Of a stretch of 64,000 bases of DNA, positions 42,803-52,751 are shown in pieces (within the stretch, counting starts at the first letter, position 1; every line of letters starts with the position of its first letter). A model generated the notes under the pieces. It saw only the letters and a list, made by a program, of their open reading frames with translations, ran no database searches and was not told the DNA's origin. The stretch covers positions 27,015 to 91,014 of the forward strand of contig JAJRWB010000041.1 in assembly GCA_024276995.1 (NCBI GenBank). The letters run 5' to 3'. This DNA comes from Candidatus Eiseniibacteriota bacterium. GTDB lineage: Bacteria; Orphanbacterota; Orphanbacteria; Orphanbacterales; Orphanbacteraceae. A program made the translations under genes and the position numbers.

Positions 42803-44662
42803 TCACTTGAGATACCCGAGGGCGCGAAGGCGTTCGCGCGTTTCCCGGTCGGTGTTTTCCATCTTCCACCGCCCCTCCTCGTTCGCCGCGTCTTCTTCTC
42901 CGAAGGTCGCGATCTGGCTCAGTATCTTTCCCCTCATGTTCTTCACGACTTCGGGATATTCAGTCGAAATGCTGGTCCTTTCTCCGGGATCGGTCGAAAG
43001 GTCGAAGAGCCGACTCTCGCCGGAGGTGTCGTCATAAATCAGTTTCGAATCGCCCTCTCTTAGAGAATGCAGCTTGCCGAACCGGGCGAAGACGGGGCTT
43101 GCTTCCCATGGGGCATCGTTCCCGCGCATAATCGGTACGAGGTCGCGGCCGTCGAGACGACCCTCCGAACGTATGCCCGCCAACGATAGGATGGTCGGCG
43201 CGATGTCCCGGTTCTCGACGGCGGATCGAACGACGATCCCGGACGGAAGTTCGCCCGGATACGAGATGATGAGAGGGACACGCAGAACGGATTCGTAAAC
43301 CCGTTCATGCCTGAAAAAGGGTTCGTGATCGCCGAGATTCTCGCCGTGATCGGCGGTTACCACGATGATGAGGTTCCTGTCCCGCCCGACTTTTCGAAGA
43401 GACTCCAGCAGTTCACGGATCTTCGCGTCGGCCTGCGCGATCTCCCCGTCATACAAAGCCACTTTGCGCGCCAAGACGCGGCGATTCTTTCCAAGGGCGG
43501 TCCAATCACCGGGGGCGATCCTCTCTTCATCGGGCGGGAACATCGATCGGTAAGGGCCGAGAGGGCTATAGGGCGCGTGCGGATCGAGCAGGTGAAAGAA
43601 GAGGAAGAACGGGCGGTCGTCGATCCGGGAGAGCCAGCTCTCCGTCGCGGAAAGAGTCTGGTCCCTCCCCTTCCCGAAGCGGTACCGAAGCATCTCGAAG
43701 ACCTCGGAGATGAACAAGGTCCGGCTCAGCATGCCGTTGGTGATGAAGTTCAGCTTCTCCATGTGTCCCGACTCGACAAACACATCGAACCCTTGCGCAA
43801 AGCCGAATCGCCTCCCGATAAGCGGATTCGTGACGAAACCTCCGGTGGCGTATCCGTGCCTGGAAAACGCCTCGGCCAGGGTCGGGATCGAATCGGGAAG
43901 CGCGAATCCGTTCTGGCGGACGCCGTGCGACGGGACACCGAGACCGGTCAGCATGGTGGCGTGCGACGGGGCGCTGGAAGGGAGCGGGCAATACGCGAGA
44001 TCGAATCGTATCCCCGCGGAAGCGAGACTGTCGAGGGTGGGCGTCGTGTTCCGATCGTAGCCATAGCTTCCGACATGATCCGCCCGCAGCGTATCGATCG
44101 AGATGAGAAGAACCGACGGCGCGGAATTCCGGGCGAAATAGTCGAGCAGCGATCTCGCGGAGAACAGTCCGTACGCGAAAAGTGCCGAGGGGATCAGCAG
44201 GAGAAGAGCTTGAAGCAGGAAGACATGTTTTCGAATTCGGATGAGGATCAACATGCCGCGGGCCAGGGCGAGGCCGGCCAGGGTGGATGCGATCGCCGCG
44301 CCGACGTCGAAGAGGAGACTGCGGGGCGTATGGAAGGGGATGCCCGCGAGGAGCTGCTTATTCCCCCAATAGGCCGCAACCGACAGGATGAAACCGCCGA
44401 TCCAGACGGTGGATACGATGAGCAAAGTCTTTTCCCTGTCGAGGAAGCGGCCGAGGAGCGAGGCGGCGGCCATGGAGCCGAGGCCCCCGAGGATTCCATA
44501 GACGAGGGCGGCGTATCCGTACGCCACGAGCAGGTCGCGGCTGAACAGCCACGTGGAAAACAGCCCGCAGAGAACGCCGGCCAGCAGCCCCGGCAGGAAT
44601 CCGATCAGGGACATCTGTCGCGGTCCGCGTCGTTGACGAGGTTCATGCTCTCTCCCTTGCAT
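42803..44662 (-). CDS. Membrane-anchored sulfatase-fold hydrolase or transferase
   Basis: Up to 619 residues. About five hydrophobic segments (20-185) precede an alkaline-phosphatase/sulfatase fold domain. Metal and core motifs are 'SVLLISIDTLRADHVGSYGY', 'FLFFHLLDPHAPYSP' and 'VVTADHGENLGDH'. The nucleophile region reads 'CPLPSSAPSHATMLTG', so the CxPxR/SxPxR motif needed for formylglycine is absent. A phosphodiesterase or phosphoethanolamine-transferase-like role is therefore as likely as sulfate-ester hydrolysis. The C-terminus ends 'RLRALGYLK', a tail common in this family. ATG 44662 is used here; ATG 44614 (before 'SLIGFLPG') may be the true start, as a 13-codon open frame (44605-44646) with a strong GGGAGAG overlaps it. 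Confidence 0.8.
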   Translation of the reverse strand: MQGREHEPRQRRGPRQMSLIGFLPGLLAGVLCGLFSTWLFSRDLLVAYGYAALVYGILGGLGSMAAASLLGRFLDREKTLLIVSTVWIGGFILSVAAYWGNKQLLAGIPFHTPRSLLFDVGAAIASTLAGLALARGMLILIRIRKHVFLLQALLLLIPSALFAYGLFSARSLLDYFARNSAPSVLLISIDTLRADHVGSYGYDRNTTPTLDSLASAGIRFDLAYCPLPSSAPSHATMLTGLGVPSHGVRQNGFALPDSIPTLAEAFSRHGYATGGFVTNPLIGRRFGFAQGFDVFVESGHMEKLNFITNGMLSRTLFISEVFEMLRYRFGKGRDQTLSATESWLSRIDDRPFFLFFHLLDPHAPYSPLGPYRSMFPPDEERIAPGDWTALGKNRRVLARKVALYDGEIAQADAKIRELLESLRKVGRDRNLIIVVTADHGENLGDHEPFFRHERVYESVLRVPLIISYPGELPSGIVVRSAVENRDIAPTILSLAGIRSEGRLDGRDLVPIMRGNDAPWEASPVFARFGKLHSLREGDSKLIYDDTSGESRLFDLSTDPGERTSISTEYPEVVKNMRGKILSQIATFGEEDAANEEGRWKMENTDRETRERLRALGYLK

Positions 44663-44775
44663 CGTGCCCAGTATAGCCCACCCCGGCCCAAGGCGTCGCG
44701 GTGATCACGACTACGGATCGGCGTTCGCTGCCGATGGCCCACGGCTCCAGAACTTTCGACGAATGCCGTTCCAAG

Positions 44776-47700
44776 CTAACGCAGGAGAGTCAGTTTTCGG
44801 GTGAACGAGTCGGTGGGAGTGCGGAACCGGATAAAGTATGTTCCCGGTGACATCGAACGGCCGCCGGCGTCGCGGCCGTCCCATTCGACGGCGTGAAATC
44901 CCGCCTCCCGGGGCAGATCGCTTCGCTCCAATACGAGTCTGCCGTTCGGCGTGTAGACGGAATAGGAGACTCGGCTCGCCGATACCGGAAGTCCGTAGCG
45001 GATCACCGTCCTGTCGCGGAAGGGATTCGGCCGGCCCGGAAACAGTGTGAACGCCGTCGGGATTCCCTCCGAGTCGCCGCGGGCGGTGGTATCGATTACG
45101 CCCGACGAATCTTCGACATCGAGCTCGAACTCGACGCCGATGGCGATCGTCCGGCCGACGACGAAATCCGCATCGATCGGCGCGAGTCCCGCGCCGCGGA
45201 CGGCCCAACTCTCCTCGGTCGCTCCGCACACCACGATCTCGGCGATCGGTCCCCCGTCGGGCGTGAAGACGCCGTCGTTCACGATCAGGCATTCCGCGGC
45301 GCCGGGCGCGCCGCTCATCTCCCGGAGGAGGGGAGAACTCCAGCCCCCGGACGCGCGCCACTCCACCGTCGCCGTGGTATCGGAAAGATCGAAGGAGAGA
45401 TAGACCCCCCGGATCGGATCGAGGGCTTCCGCGTAAAGGAGGAATCGTGACGAGAGGCTCTCCCCCGGGCACTCCGCCGGGCTGCTCCCCAGGTGGACCC
45501 AGCGCGGGGATCCTTCGGCCGCTTCGTCTCTCGCATAACCGCCTTCCAGGCGCGCGACGACCACGTCGAGATCGCCGTTGTCCATAGCGCCGTCGCCGTT
45601 CAGGTCGCACGTCCCGCCGACGTCCCCCTCCTCGATCCTCCGGAGCCATGCGGCCGGATCATCGAGATCGATGCGGAAGTTGCCGTCCACGTCGGGCGTG
45701 GCGAAGGGGACGGTGTCGGGCTCGGCGACCCGCCGCCCCGCCGTGAAATCATCGAGCACTATCTCGCCGCACCCTCCGAGAAGGCCAATCGGCACGTACA
45801 GCGATTCGGGGAAGACTCCTTCCGCGGCAAGGGAGGAGGGGAAGCCGACCGCCGCGAGAGAGGGGTCGGCAAGCTCGATGGTGACGTAAAGCGAATCGGG
45901 ATTTTTTCGATTGCCGGTCGAGTCGTCGGCATCGATGACAAGAAGCCACGGATCGGGCCAGTCGGCCGCCCGGTAGGCGCCGGTCGGGGCGTACATGCGC
46001 AACGTCGCCGCCGCCGCAGCCGGATTCGCCTCGACCGTAACAAGAGCCGTATCGGCCGCGTCGCCGATCGAAACGACGATCCCCCCGCTGCCGGCGGTCC
46101 TCGCGGTGAATCGTCCCGTCGAGTCGATCGTCCCTTCCACGCCGAATGTGGAAAACGACCACCCGCCGGGCACCGGATTTCCGAAGCGATCGAACGACTC
46201 GACGGTGAATACGGTGACGGAATCGACCTCGAGGTCCACCGCCGGCGGCGAGATCATGATGATCGACGGCTCGGCGTGGCCGACCACGACCGGAAGCGTG
46301 TCGGACAGCGATTCGAATTCGGCGATGATCGATGCGTTTCCGGAAGTCGTGCAGATGAAGGGGGGAGTGAAATCTCCGCCGCACGATCCTTCCGCGCGGA
46401 AGCGGATTTCCCCTCCGGCGATGTTCCCCTTTCGGTCGTACAATGCGGCGCCGACAGGAAGCGTATCTCCCGCCGCGAGCGATTCGGCGCCCGTGAGGAT
46501 CAGCGTGGCGGGCGCCCCCGCGATGACGGTGACGGCGGTCGATTCCGCCCACACGCCGGTTTCCGCCACCACGATCCCCGATCCGGCGTCAAGCGGCGTG
46601 AATAGGCCGGCCTCATCGATTTGCCCGGTCAATCCGAGCAGCGACCACGATGCCGTCATCTCGATCGTATCGCCGAGCGCCGTGATCCCCTCCAGCACGA
46701 ATCGGAGCGTGCTGTCCGCTGTGATGACCGGCTCGCCGGGGATCACGACCGTTTCGGTGAGCGTATCGAATACCTCCACCGTCGATGTGCCGAATAGATC
46801 GCCCACACCGGCGCGCACCACGCCGGCCCCCCGCCCGGTGGCGGTGAAGCGGCCCGTGTCGTCGATCGTGCCGATCGAATCGGTAGCCGACCATTCGGGC
46901 GGCACGTTGAGCACGTTGCCCCTGCCGTCCCGAACCACGGCGGAAAAATTCGCGGAGTTTCCGACGGCAACGGCCACGTTTCCGGGCTCGAGAAGTAGCG
47001 TGGCCGGCGCGCCGGTCGCGATGGTGACGACCGCCGTATCGGAGAGGTGCCCGAAGTCGGCGATGACCGTCATCGTTCCGGGGGCGATGGCGCGAAATGT
47101 TCCGTCCGTGTCGATTACGCCGAGGGTATCGCCGATCGACCACACGGGCGTGACGGCCAAGCCGTTTGACGCCGTATCGTGGGCCGTGACGGCAAACCGA
47201 AGCGTGTCTCCGGCGGTCAGCAATGTTTCGGCCGGCGCGACCGTGATTTCCACCGCCGGCCCGGTGCCGGCCGATACGGCCAGCCCGCCCCCTTCGCCGG
47301 CGAAACGGTTCACGTCCCCGCCGTCCAACCACGTGGCGGGGTCGCCCGGCAGCTCCGATCGGAGCGCCACCTCGAAGCGGAGAGAATCGGGTGGAATCCC
47401 GGTCGGGGGGATCATGTCGAACAGGATTGTTACCGGTGTCGAGGAGGCAAACTCCTGATCGAGCGTAACATGAAGCGTGTCGGCGGAAAGGACGTAGGAT
47501 GCGGGCAACGATCCTCCGGACCCGCGCACATCCCTGAAAGCCGCAAGGGAAGCCTCCCCCGGGATCACGATGTCCGCGGTTTTCCACCCGGCAACGGCAG
47601 TGTCGGCCAGTTGCGGGTCGACCATCAAGGTGCACGCCACGACAGGCAGATTGATGATCCAGTCGACGGGGCGTATTTCGGCACTCCCGCCGGAAACCGC

Positions 47701-49260
47701 CGCATTCGGGGCGATCAGGAAGGGGGAAGAGTATGCCGTGTCGGCGAGGGCACTGCTGTCGGTGGCGGTGATCCGCACGACGCACGACTCGCCGACGGCA
47801 CCTGTTGCGATCCATGTATAAAGTGTGTCGTTCTCGACGGCGGTCCCGAGTCGTTCGGGGAACGTGGCGCCGCCGTCCCGCGAAAGATCGATCGCCACGT
47901 CGAGACTTTGGGCGGAGCCGTTCGGATCGAATGCCGACCATCGAATCGGCATGTCGTCGCCCGGTCGGACGAGCAATGGAAGCGTCACCGAATCGATCAC
48001 GGGACGAAGATCGAAGATCGCCTTCTTCAGGTCGGGATAGACGCGAACCATCCCTCCCGTGTATCGCCGGGCCAGGCAATCCCGCCTCCTGTCATCCAGA
48101 TACCGGGTGTAGCGCCCGGTCGGGCGGCCGAGATTCGTGCGGAGCGTGTCGTACACGTCGAACCACCAGAGGGTCTGGTAGTGGGCGGGAACAGGGCGAT
48201 CCTTCCAGTCGACGGCGGTGCCCCACCCCGACATGGCGTACATGCTTCCGCTGACAAGCGCCGAACCAAGCGTGAATCGAAGATATCGATCCAGACCCGG
48301 ATTAGGGAAGGGCGCGTCCTTCGTGGAGAGCCTGTCGGGATCGAAGTCGTCCTCTTCGCCGTAGTTGTCCGAAAAGAGAACATTCATGGAACCGGGCGAC
48401 GTCGAGTGAAGTTCTTCCGCGACAAGTGCCCCGTAGTCCGGGTCGCTCATGCCGAATTCCCATCCGCGGCCCTCCTCCGACGGAAAAGCCTGGTGAAATC
48501 GACCGTTGATGACCGGATAAATCGACAGGGGAGGAAGGCCGTTCACCGTGATGTACCGATCGCCGACCAGGCGGCGCAGGGTCGTCATGAACGTGTCGAC
48601 GCCGGCGGACCACCATTCTTCAAGTTCCGTCGGGTTGTCCGCGATGCCGTCCCGGTTCGTATCGAGCGAGTCGACACCGTCGACGAAGATGGAGCGGTTC
48701 TGGGCGTTCAGCCAGTAGACGGTGAAATGCACTTCATCGAGGCGGAAGCCGTCGATCAGATCCCCGAATGGAATCGTCGTGAATCCGGCGACGTATCGGG
48801 CATAGGCACGCGCCATGCTGATGTTGCTGAAGTTGAGTCGCCCCCCGTCGCAGCTGCTCTCCTCTTGCAGGAGAACCCGGTCGCCGTCGGTATCGCTCAG
48901 GATCCACGTATCACTGTTCACGCTCAGCGACTCGGCCCACGCATCCAGGCCGAGACGCTCCTCGCTTCCCCAGTTGACGCAGCTGAAACCGCAGCTCACA
49001 TTCATAAGCACGACGAGGTCCGGATTTCGTTCACGGATCGCGCGAAGAGAATCGAGGCTCCCATTCGCACTGTGCAACGCCCAACTCGGCAATGCCAGAA
49101 CATCGAACTTCTCCATTTTTGCCCAGTCGGAGGCGGTCAAACGGTGCTTGAGGAGTTGAAAAACGGTGGGATATTTATCGGGTAGCGGCCTGGCGTCTTG
49201 CGCGTACGATCGTCCTAAGCATGTGAGAATAAACAGGATGGCAACAAAGATGCGTTTCAT
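44776..49260 (-). CDS. Secreted glycoside-hydrolase-like protein with Ig-like repeats, dockerin-like segment and sorting tail
   Basis: 1494 residues. Signal peptide 1-20. The next ~390 residues look like a TIM-barrel hypothetical glycoside hydrolase (GHL15-like), with 'DLIDGFRLDEVHFTVYWLNA' offering acidic catalytic candidates. From about 640 to 1120 there are roughly five BIG2/Ig-like repeats of 80-90 residues, each with 'AGDTL.F...D..GN...W...GTID..G.FTA...G...V....L.DTA.VTI'. Then comes a dockerin-like EF-hand segment 'CDLNGDGAMDNGDLDVVVA', a cohesin-like beta domain and a FlgD-like sorting tail ('GRPNPFRDRTVIRYG' to 'FTRKLTLLR'). It is probably a surface-displayed polysaccharide-active protein. 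The GHL15 assignment is tentative. Confidence 0.8.
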   Translation of the reverse strand: MKRIFVAILFILTCLGRSYAQDARPLPDKYPTVFQLLKHRLTASDWAKMEKFDVLALPSWALHSANGSLDSLRAIRERNPDLVVLMNVSCGFSCVNWGSEERLGLDAWAESLSVNSDTWILSDTDGDRVLLQEESSCDGGRLNFSNISMARAYARYVAGFTTIPFGDLIDGFRLDEVHFTVYWLNAQNRSIFVDGVDSLDTNRDGIADNPTELEEWWSAGVDTFMTTLRRLVGDRYITVNGLPPLSIYPVINGRFHQAFPSEEGRGWEFGMSDPDYGALVAEELHSTSPGSMNVLFSDNYGEEDDFDPDRLSTKDAPFPNPGLDRYLRFTLGSALVSGSMYAMSGWGTAVDWKDRPVPAHYQTLWWFDVYDTLRTNLGRPTGRYTRYLDDRRRDCLARRYTGGMVRVYPDLKKAIFDLRPVIDSVTLPLLVRPGDDMPIRWSAFDPNGSAQSLDVAIDLSRDGGATFPERLGTAVENDTLYTWIATGAVGESCVVRITATDSSALADTAYSSPFLIAPNAAVSGGSAEIRPVDWIINLPVVACTLMVDPQLADTAVAGWKTADIVIPGEASLAAFRDVRGSGGSLPASYVLSADTLHVTLDQEFASSTPVTILFDMIPPTGIPPDSLRFEVALRSELPGDPATWLDGGDVNRFAGEGGGLAVSAGTGPAVEITVAPAETLLTAGDTLRFAVTAHDTASNGLAVTPVWSIGDTLGVIDTDGTFRAIAPGTMTVIADFGHLSDTAVVTIATGAPATLLLEPGNVAVAVGNSANFSAVVRDGRGNVLNVPPEWSATDSIGTIDDTGRFTATGRGAGVVRAGVGDLFGTSTVEVFDTLTETVVIPGEPVITADSTLRFVLEGITALGDTIEMTASWSLLGLTGQIDEAGLFTPLDAGSGIVVAETGVWAESTAVTVIAGAPATLILTGAESLAAGDTLPVGAALYDRKGNIAGGEIRFRAEGSCGGDFTPPFICTTSGNASIIAEFESLSDTLPVVVGHAEPSIIMISPPAVDLEVDSVTVFTVESFDRFGNPVPGGWSFSTFGVEGTIDSTGRFTARTAGSGGIVVSIGDAADTALVTVEANPAAAAATLRMYAPTGAYRAADWPDPWLLVIDADDSTGNRKNPDSLYVTIELADPSLAAVGFPSSLAAEGVFPESLYVPIGLLGGCGEIVLDDFTAGRRVAEPDTVPFATPDVDGNFRIDLDDPAAWLRRIEEGDVGGTCDLNGDGAMDNGDLDVVVARLEGGYARDEAAEGSPRWVHLGSSPAECPGESLSSRFLLYAEALDPIRGVYLSFDLSDTTATVEWRASGGWSSPLLREMSGAPGAAECLIVNDGVFTPDGGPIAEIVVCGATEESWAVRGAGLAPIDADFVVGRTIAIGVEFELDVEDSSGVIDTTARGDSEGIPTAFTLFPGRPNPFRDRTVIRYGLPVSASRVSYSVYTPNGRLVLERSDLPREAGFHAVEWDGRDAGGRSMSPGTYFIRFRTPTDSFTRKLTLLR

Positions 49261-49839
49261 GGTGATTCCTGTCTATCGATAACCGGCTTTGTGCCTGGAC
49301 GTCGGTTCGCGGGCCGATCGGAATCTCTCCGGAAACCGGACGGCAACGATCGGCCCTCTTCGATCCGTTTCGCCCCGTTTTGCGCGGAACCGGTCTTCCT
49401 CTCCCGGTTACTGGGGAATGCAAGAGACAAGCCATTGTGAGATGTCGGCCGATCGATGGGACGAGAGAGGAAAGGTCTTCGATTTCTCGAAGAATCGGAT
49501 CAGTTCTTTTCCCGGATGAAGGCCGCGGGCGTGCAAGCGGGATCAGAAAGATTCGAAATCTGCGAATCATCCTCGGTATCGACTCTCTGATCTGCACTTG
49601 TTACGGACATTGTGAACAGACCGTGAACCTGTTGGGTCCGGATCGCCCCGACGAAGATGTCGGCACCGCGAGAGAATCTCGATGGAGCACCTCGCGACTC
49701 TCCCGCACGAGGACGCAGACGAATATCGGTCGGGCGCAAAGAGCGACGCCGTGGTATTGATTGTGTTGTTCGGCAAGGAATCGGAAAATCCATATCTTGT
49801 ACCTGGCGCAGGTAGGCTTTCCGTGGTCAAGGGACAGGC
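49261..49839. other. Divergent intergenic region, no gene seen
   Basis: 579 bp between the large glycoside-hydrolase-like gene and the MurJ-like gene. I find no convincing coding region. On the minus side AGGAAT lies 8 bp before the GHL start and a TATCGATA-like palindrome is near 49272-49279. A weak imperfect hairpin occurs at about 49604-49640. AT content rises at 49750-49800, just before the MurJ gene, and may hold its promoter. Confidence 0.4.
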
Positions 49840-51321
49840 GTGAAGAAACAATATATCCGGTTGAGCGGCGGCGGCGTGGCGAGCAAGATTCTCGGTGCGC
49901 TGCGCGAGATCGTTCTCGCACGCTCTTTCGGCACCGGCGTTGTGGCGGACGCGTACCGGGGTTCGCTCTCTCTCACGCTGTCGCCCGTCCATCTCCTCAC
50001 CACCCGGGTCGTGCAGACTTCCTTCCTGCCTCTTTACGCGCGCTACGCACGCGAGGACATGGAAAAGGCGCGCGTCCTCTTCTTCTCTCTTCTCGCCGGG
50101 TTCCTCGCCTTCGGTGTGATCCTCGGAATCGCCCTGTACGGCGGTGCCGGCGCGCTCATCGCTGTCGTTCTTCGAGGCTTCGATCCGGAGCGCACCTCCG
50201 TCGCCGCGGCAATGCTCCGCGTCATGGCGCTCGGCGTTCCCTTCTATATCTATTGCAGCGTGCTCGGTGCGCTCGGCGGTGCGCGAAACGACTTCACGAT
50301 CCCTTCGCTCCGGCCCGGCCTTCAGAACCTCGGCATGCTCGTCGCCATTTTGCTGGCGGCGCGCTTTGGCCGCCCGGTGATCGCCGCCGCCGGCTTCACC
50401 GCGGCATATATCGTCCTCGCGGCGATCGCCACGTTCCATCTTTCACGAAAGCGACTCTTCCCCTCACGCCGGCGTCTCAACGGCGCCCTTCTCGGCGAAG
50501 TGTGGCTGAGCCTCTACCGCGTGGCGCGCCCGCTGCTCGTGTTGTCGGTGCTCATCGAGGGAAACATCCTGATCGAAAGGTACGTAGCCTCCCTCCTCGG
50601 ACCGGGCCGCGTGGCGACCGTCGATTACGCGCGCTTCATCACCGAGACGATCCACTTCCTCTTCACCGTTCCTCTCGGCCTCCTCGGGCTTTCTCTCTTC
50701 GCGAAGCTCGACGAAAAGGAAGTGCGCTCGAAGGCGGGGTTCCTCCTCGGGATCCTCTCGGCCGCCCTTATACCGGCGTCCGCCTTCCTCCTGGTGAACG
50801 GCCGCGCCGTGGCCGCACTCCTTTACATGCGTAAGGCTTTCGACCTCGACTCCCTCGCCTTGACCGAGCGGGCGCTCCTCGGATTCTCCGCGTCGCTTTG
50901 GCTTTTCAGCGCCGGTTTCCTCCTCCAGAGAATCCTGAACGCCCGGATGGCGAACGCGACGGTTCTTCGCGGCGAGGCGCTTTCCATTGCGGCGAACGTG
51001 ACGTTCAACCTGCTTTTCTACCGGCGCCTTGGTGTCCTCATCATCGGCCTCGGTCTCGGCGCCGGTTCACTCCTTTCGTTTACCTATTATTTGTGGAAAC
51101 TGAAGCCGGAACGGCTCCTCGCGATGAAGGCGATTCTGATTCCCCTCGCCGCCGCCCCGCTCTACGTAGTCGGTGCGCGCGCCGCACGCCGTTTCTCCGG
51201 AGTCGATCCCCCGTCGCTCCTCTGGCAGATTCCTCTCGCTCTTCTTTTTTGGGGGATCGTGCTTTTGTCTCTTGGCGATCTGCGACGCGCGGTGGCGGCG
51301 AGCCTTTCGAGGAAGGGATGA
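49840..51321 (+). CDS. MurJ/MviN-like lipid flippase
   Basis: 493 residues with about 13-14 hydrophobic segments. 'GGVASKILGALREIVLARSFGTGVVADAY' near the N-terminus is the MurJ pattern (R near 'FG.....DA'). MurJ exports lipid II; however, members of this superfamily beside glycosyltransferases often move other lipid-linked glycans. The downstream GT4 gene overlaps by 4 bp, so a glycan-export role is plausible. Start GTG 49840 is preceded by AGGGACAGG. Confidence 0.8.
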   Translation: MKKQYIRLSGGGVASKILGALREIVLARSFGTGVVADAYRGSLSLTLSPVHLLTTRVVQTSFLPLYARYAREDMEKARVLFFSLLAGFLAFGVILGIALYGGAGALIAVVLRGFDPERTSVAAAMLRVMALGVPFYIYCSVLGALGGARNDFTIPSLRPGLQNLGMLVAILLAARFGRPVIAAAGFTAAYIVLAAIATFHLSRKRLFPSRRRLNGALLGEVWLSLYRVARPLLVLSVLIEGNILIERYVASLLGPGRVATVDYARFITETIHFLFTVPLGLLGLSLFAKLDEKEVRSKAGFLLGILSAALIPASAFLLVNGRAVAALLYMRKAFDLDSLALTERALLGFSASLWLFSAGFLLQRILNARMANATVLRGEALSIAANVTFNLLFYRRLGVLIIGLGLGAGSLLSFTYYLWKLKPERLLAMKAILIPLAAAPLYVVGARAARRFSGVDPPSLLWQIPLALLFWGIVLLSLGDLRRAVAASLSRKG

Positions 51322-52499
51322 TGAAACCGAGAGGGACTCTCTGGATGGTCACCCGCTCGCTCCCCGTGCATCAAAACGGCGGGATGGAGCGCGTCGCGTT
51401 CGACACGGTGTCGGGTCTCGCACGGCGCGGCTGGAAGATCGATCTCGTTACCACCAAGCTGGCGAACGATCCCGGCTTTCCCGAGGGGGTGAGGGTGTAC
51501 GCACTCGACGCGCGGCCGGGCCGGTACTCGGGCGCTTTCACGCGCGGCCTCGTCTCGTGGTCGGCGGCGAGAAGTGCGCCGCCCGACGCGATCCTTTCGA
51601 TCAGCTCCGGCGCGAACCCGATCGTGGCGCGCCACCGCGAAGTCCCGGCGGTCTTCCAGTGCCACGGGTGCGCGTGGAACGAAATGACCACCAAGCTGGC
51701 GAATCTCGACCCGCGGGCGATCCTGAGGCTCGATGCCTATCTTCGCGTCGACAGGAGGATGATGCCCGCATACGACACGATCGTCGCCGTCGGACCGGCG
51801 GTGGTGGGCTATCTTCATGCCCGTCCGTACCGGTTTCTTGATACATCGAGAATCATCGAAATCCCGAACGGGATCGACACCGACGCATGCGAGCGCGCCG
51901 CACGGATCGATCGGACGGTGACGAGGGCGAAACTGGGCGTCCCGCCGGACGGGCGCCTCCTCTTCATCGCCTGCCGCCTGACGCCGGGAAAGGGTGTTCG
52001 AACGATCCTTGAAGCATACGCCGACATGAAGAAGAAGGGCCTCGTCGTCGCCATCGCCGGTTCGGGAAGAGAGGAGAGGGTGCTCCATCGTATCGTGCGG
52101 AGAAGGCGGCTCGCGGGCGTCCGCTTTCTCGGCGCCGTCGATCACGACACCGTGCTCGAAACGATGTGCGCGAGCGACCTGGTCGTGCAGGCGGGCACCG
52201 GCTCCGAGGGGCTTCCCCTCGTCATTCTGGAGGCACTCTCCACGGGGTGCCCCGTGCTCGTTTCGCGGAGATACTCGCTCCCTCCGTTCGAAAGGGACGA
52301 CGCTATTTTCACTGTCGATCCCACCGACAGACGGGCCATCGCCGCCGCCCTCGATCGGGGAAGCCGGCTCGGCGCGCCGCTGGCCGATGTCGCTCGCGCC
52401 GCGCGAAGGCAGTTCTCCCTCGATACGATGATCGACCGTTATGAAGGGGTGCTCGAAGAGGTGATTGCCGGCGGGAAGAAAAAATCGGCGCGGCGATAG
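51318..52499 (+). CDS. Glycosyltransferase family 4 (GT-B)
   Basis: 393 residues. The N-terminal domain begins 'RGTLWMVTRSLPVHQNGGMERV', with the GT4 'GG.ER' loop. The C-terminal donor domain has 'LLFIACRLTPGKGVRTILEA' and 'GTGSEGLPLVILEALSTGCPVLV', carrying the E-x7-E motif. It adds a sugar from a nucleotide or lipid donor to a membrane acceptor. ATG 51318 makes an ATGA overlap with the MurJ-like stop; the next ATG (51321) also works. A hairpin with a short T-run follows the stop. Confidence 0.87.
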   Translation: MMKPRGTLWMVTRSLPVHQNGGMERVAFDTVSGLARRGWKIDLVTTKLANDPGFPEGVRVYALDARPGRYSGAFTRGLVSWSAARSAPPDAILSISSGANPIVARHREVPAVFQCHGCAWNEMTTKLANLDPRAILRLDAYLRVDRRMMPAYDTIVAVGPAVVGYLHARPYRFLDTSRIIEIPNGIDTDACERAARIDRTVTRAKLGVPPDGRLLFIACRLTPGKGVRTILEAYADMKKKGLVVAIAGSGREERVLHRIVRRRRLAGVRFLGAVDHDTVLETMCASDLVVQAGTGSEGLPLVILEALSTGCPVLVSRRYSLPPFERDDAIFTVDPTDRRAIAAALDRGSRLGAPLADVARAARRQFSLDTMIDRYEGVLEEVIAGGKKKSARR

Positions 52500-52504
52500 G
52501 GTCG

Positions 52505-52539
52505 CCCCGGGCACCCGTGCCGGCGGGGATCACCCTTTT
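52505..52539 (+). terminator. Possible intrinsic terminator after the MurJ-GT4 operon
   Basis: Nested stem CCCC/GGGG (52505-52508 and 52525-52528) enclosing GGCAC/GTGCC, followed by ATCACCCTTTT. The T-run is short and does not follow directly, so the call is moderate. Confidence 0.4.
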
Positions 52540-52751
52540 CAGTCAAACCGTTGGATACGCCGTTTTTTCGCTCTTATCTCTCGACTTCGATTCGGAATAT
52601 CGCGCTTGTCCGTTTTCGAACGGATCGAGCTGTGTTCGGCCCTATCGACCGTCGATCGGTGCGCCGTACGGCTGATCGAATATGGTATCATTGGATATGA
52701 AGTTTCGTGTCTCGTGACGCCGTTTCGCCCGAATTTTCCGAAAGAGGCCGT

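Noticed and set aside
49604..49640. Possible terminator or RNA hairpin before the MurJ-like gene
   Set aside because: The stem is interrupted and there is no T-run or nearby gene end for it to serve.
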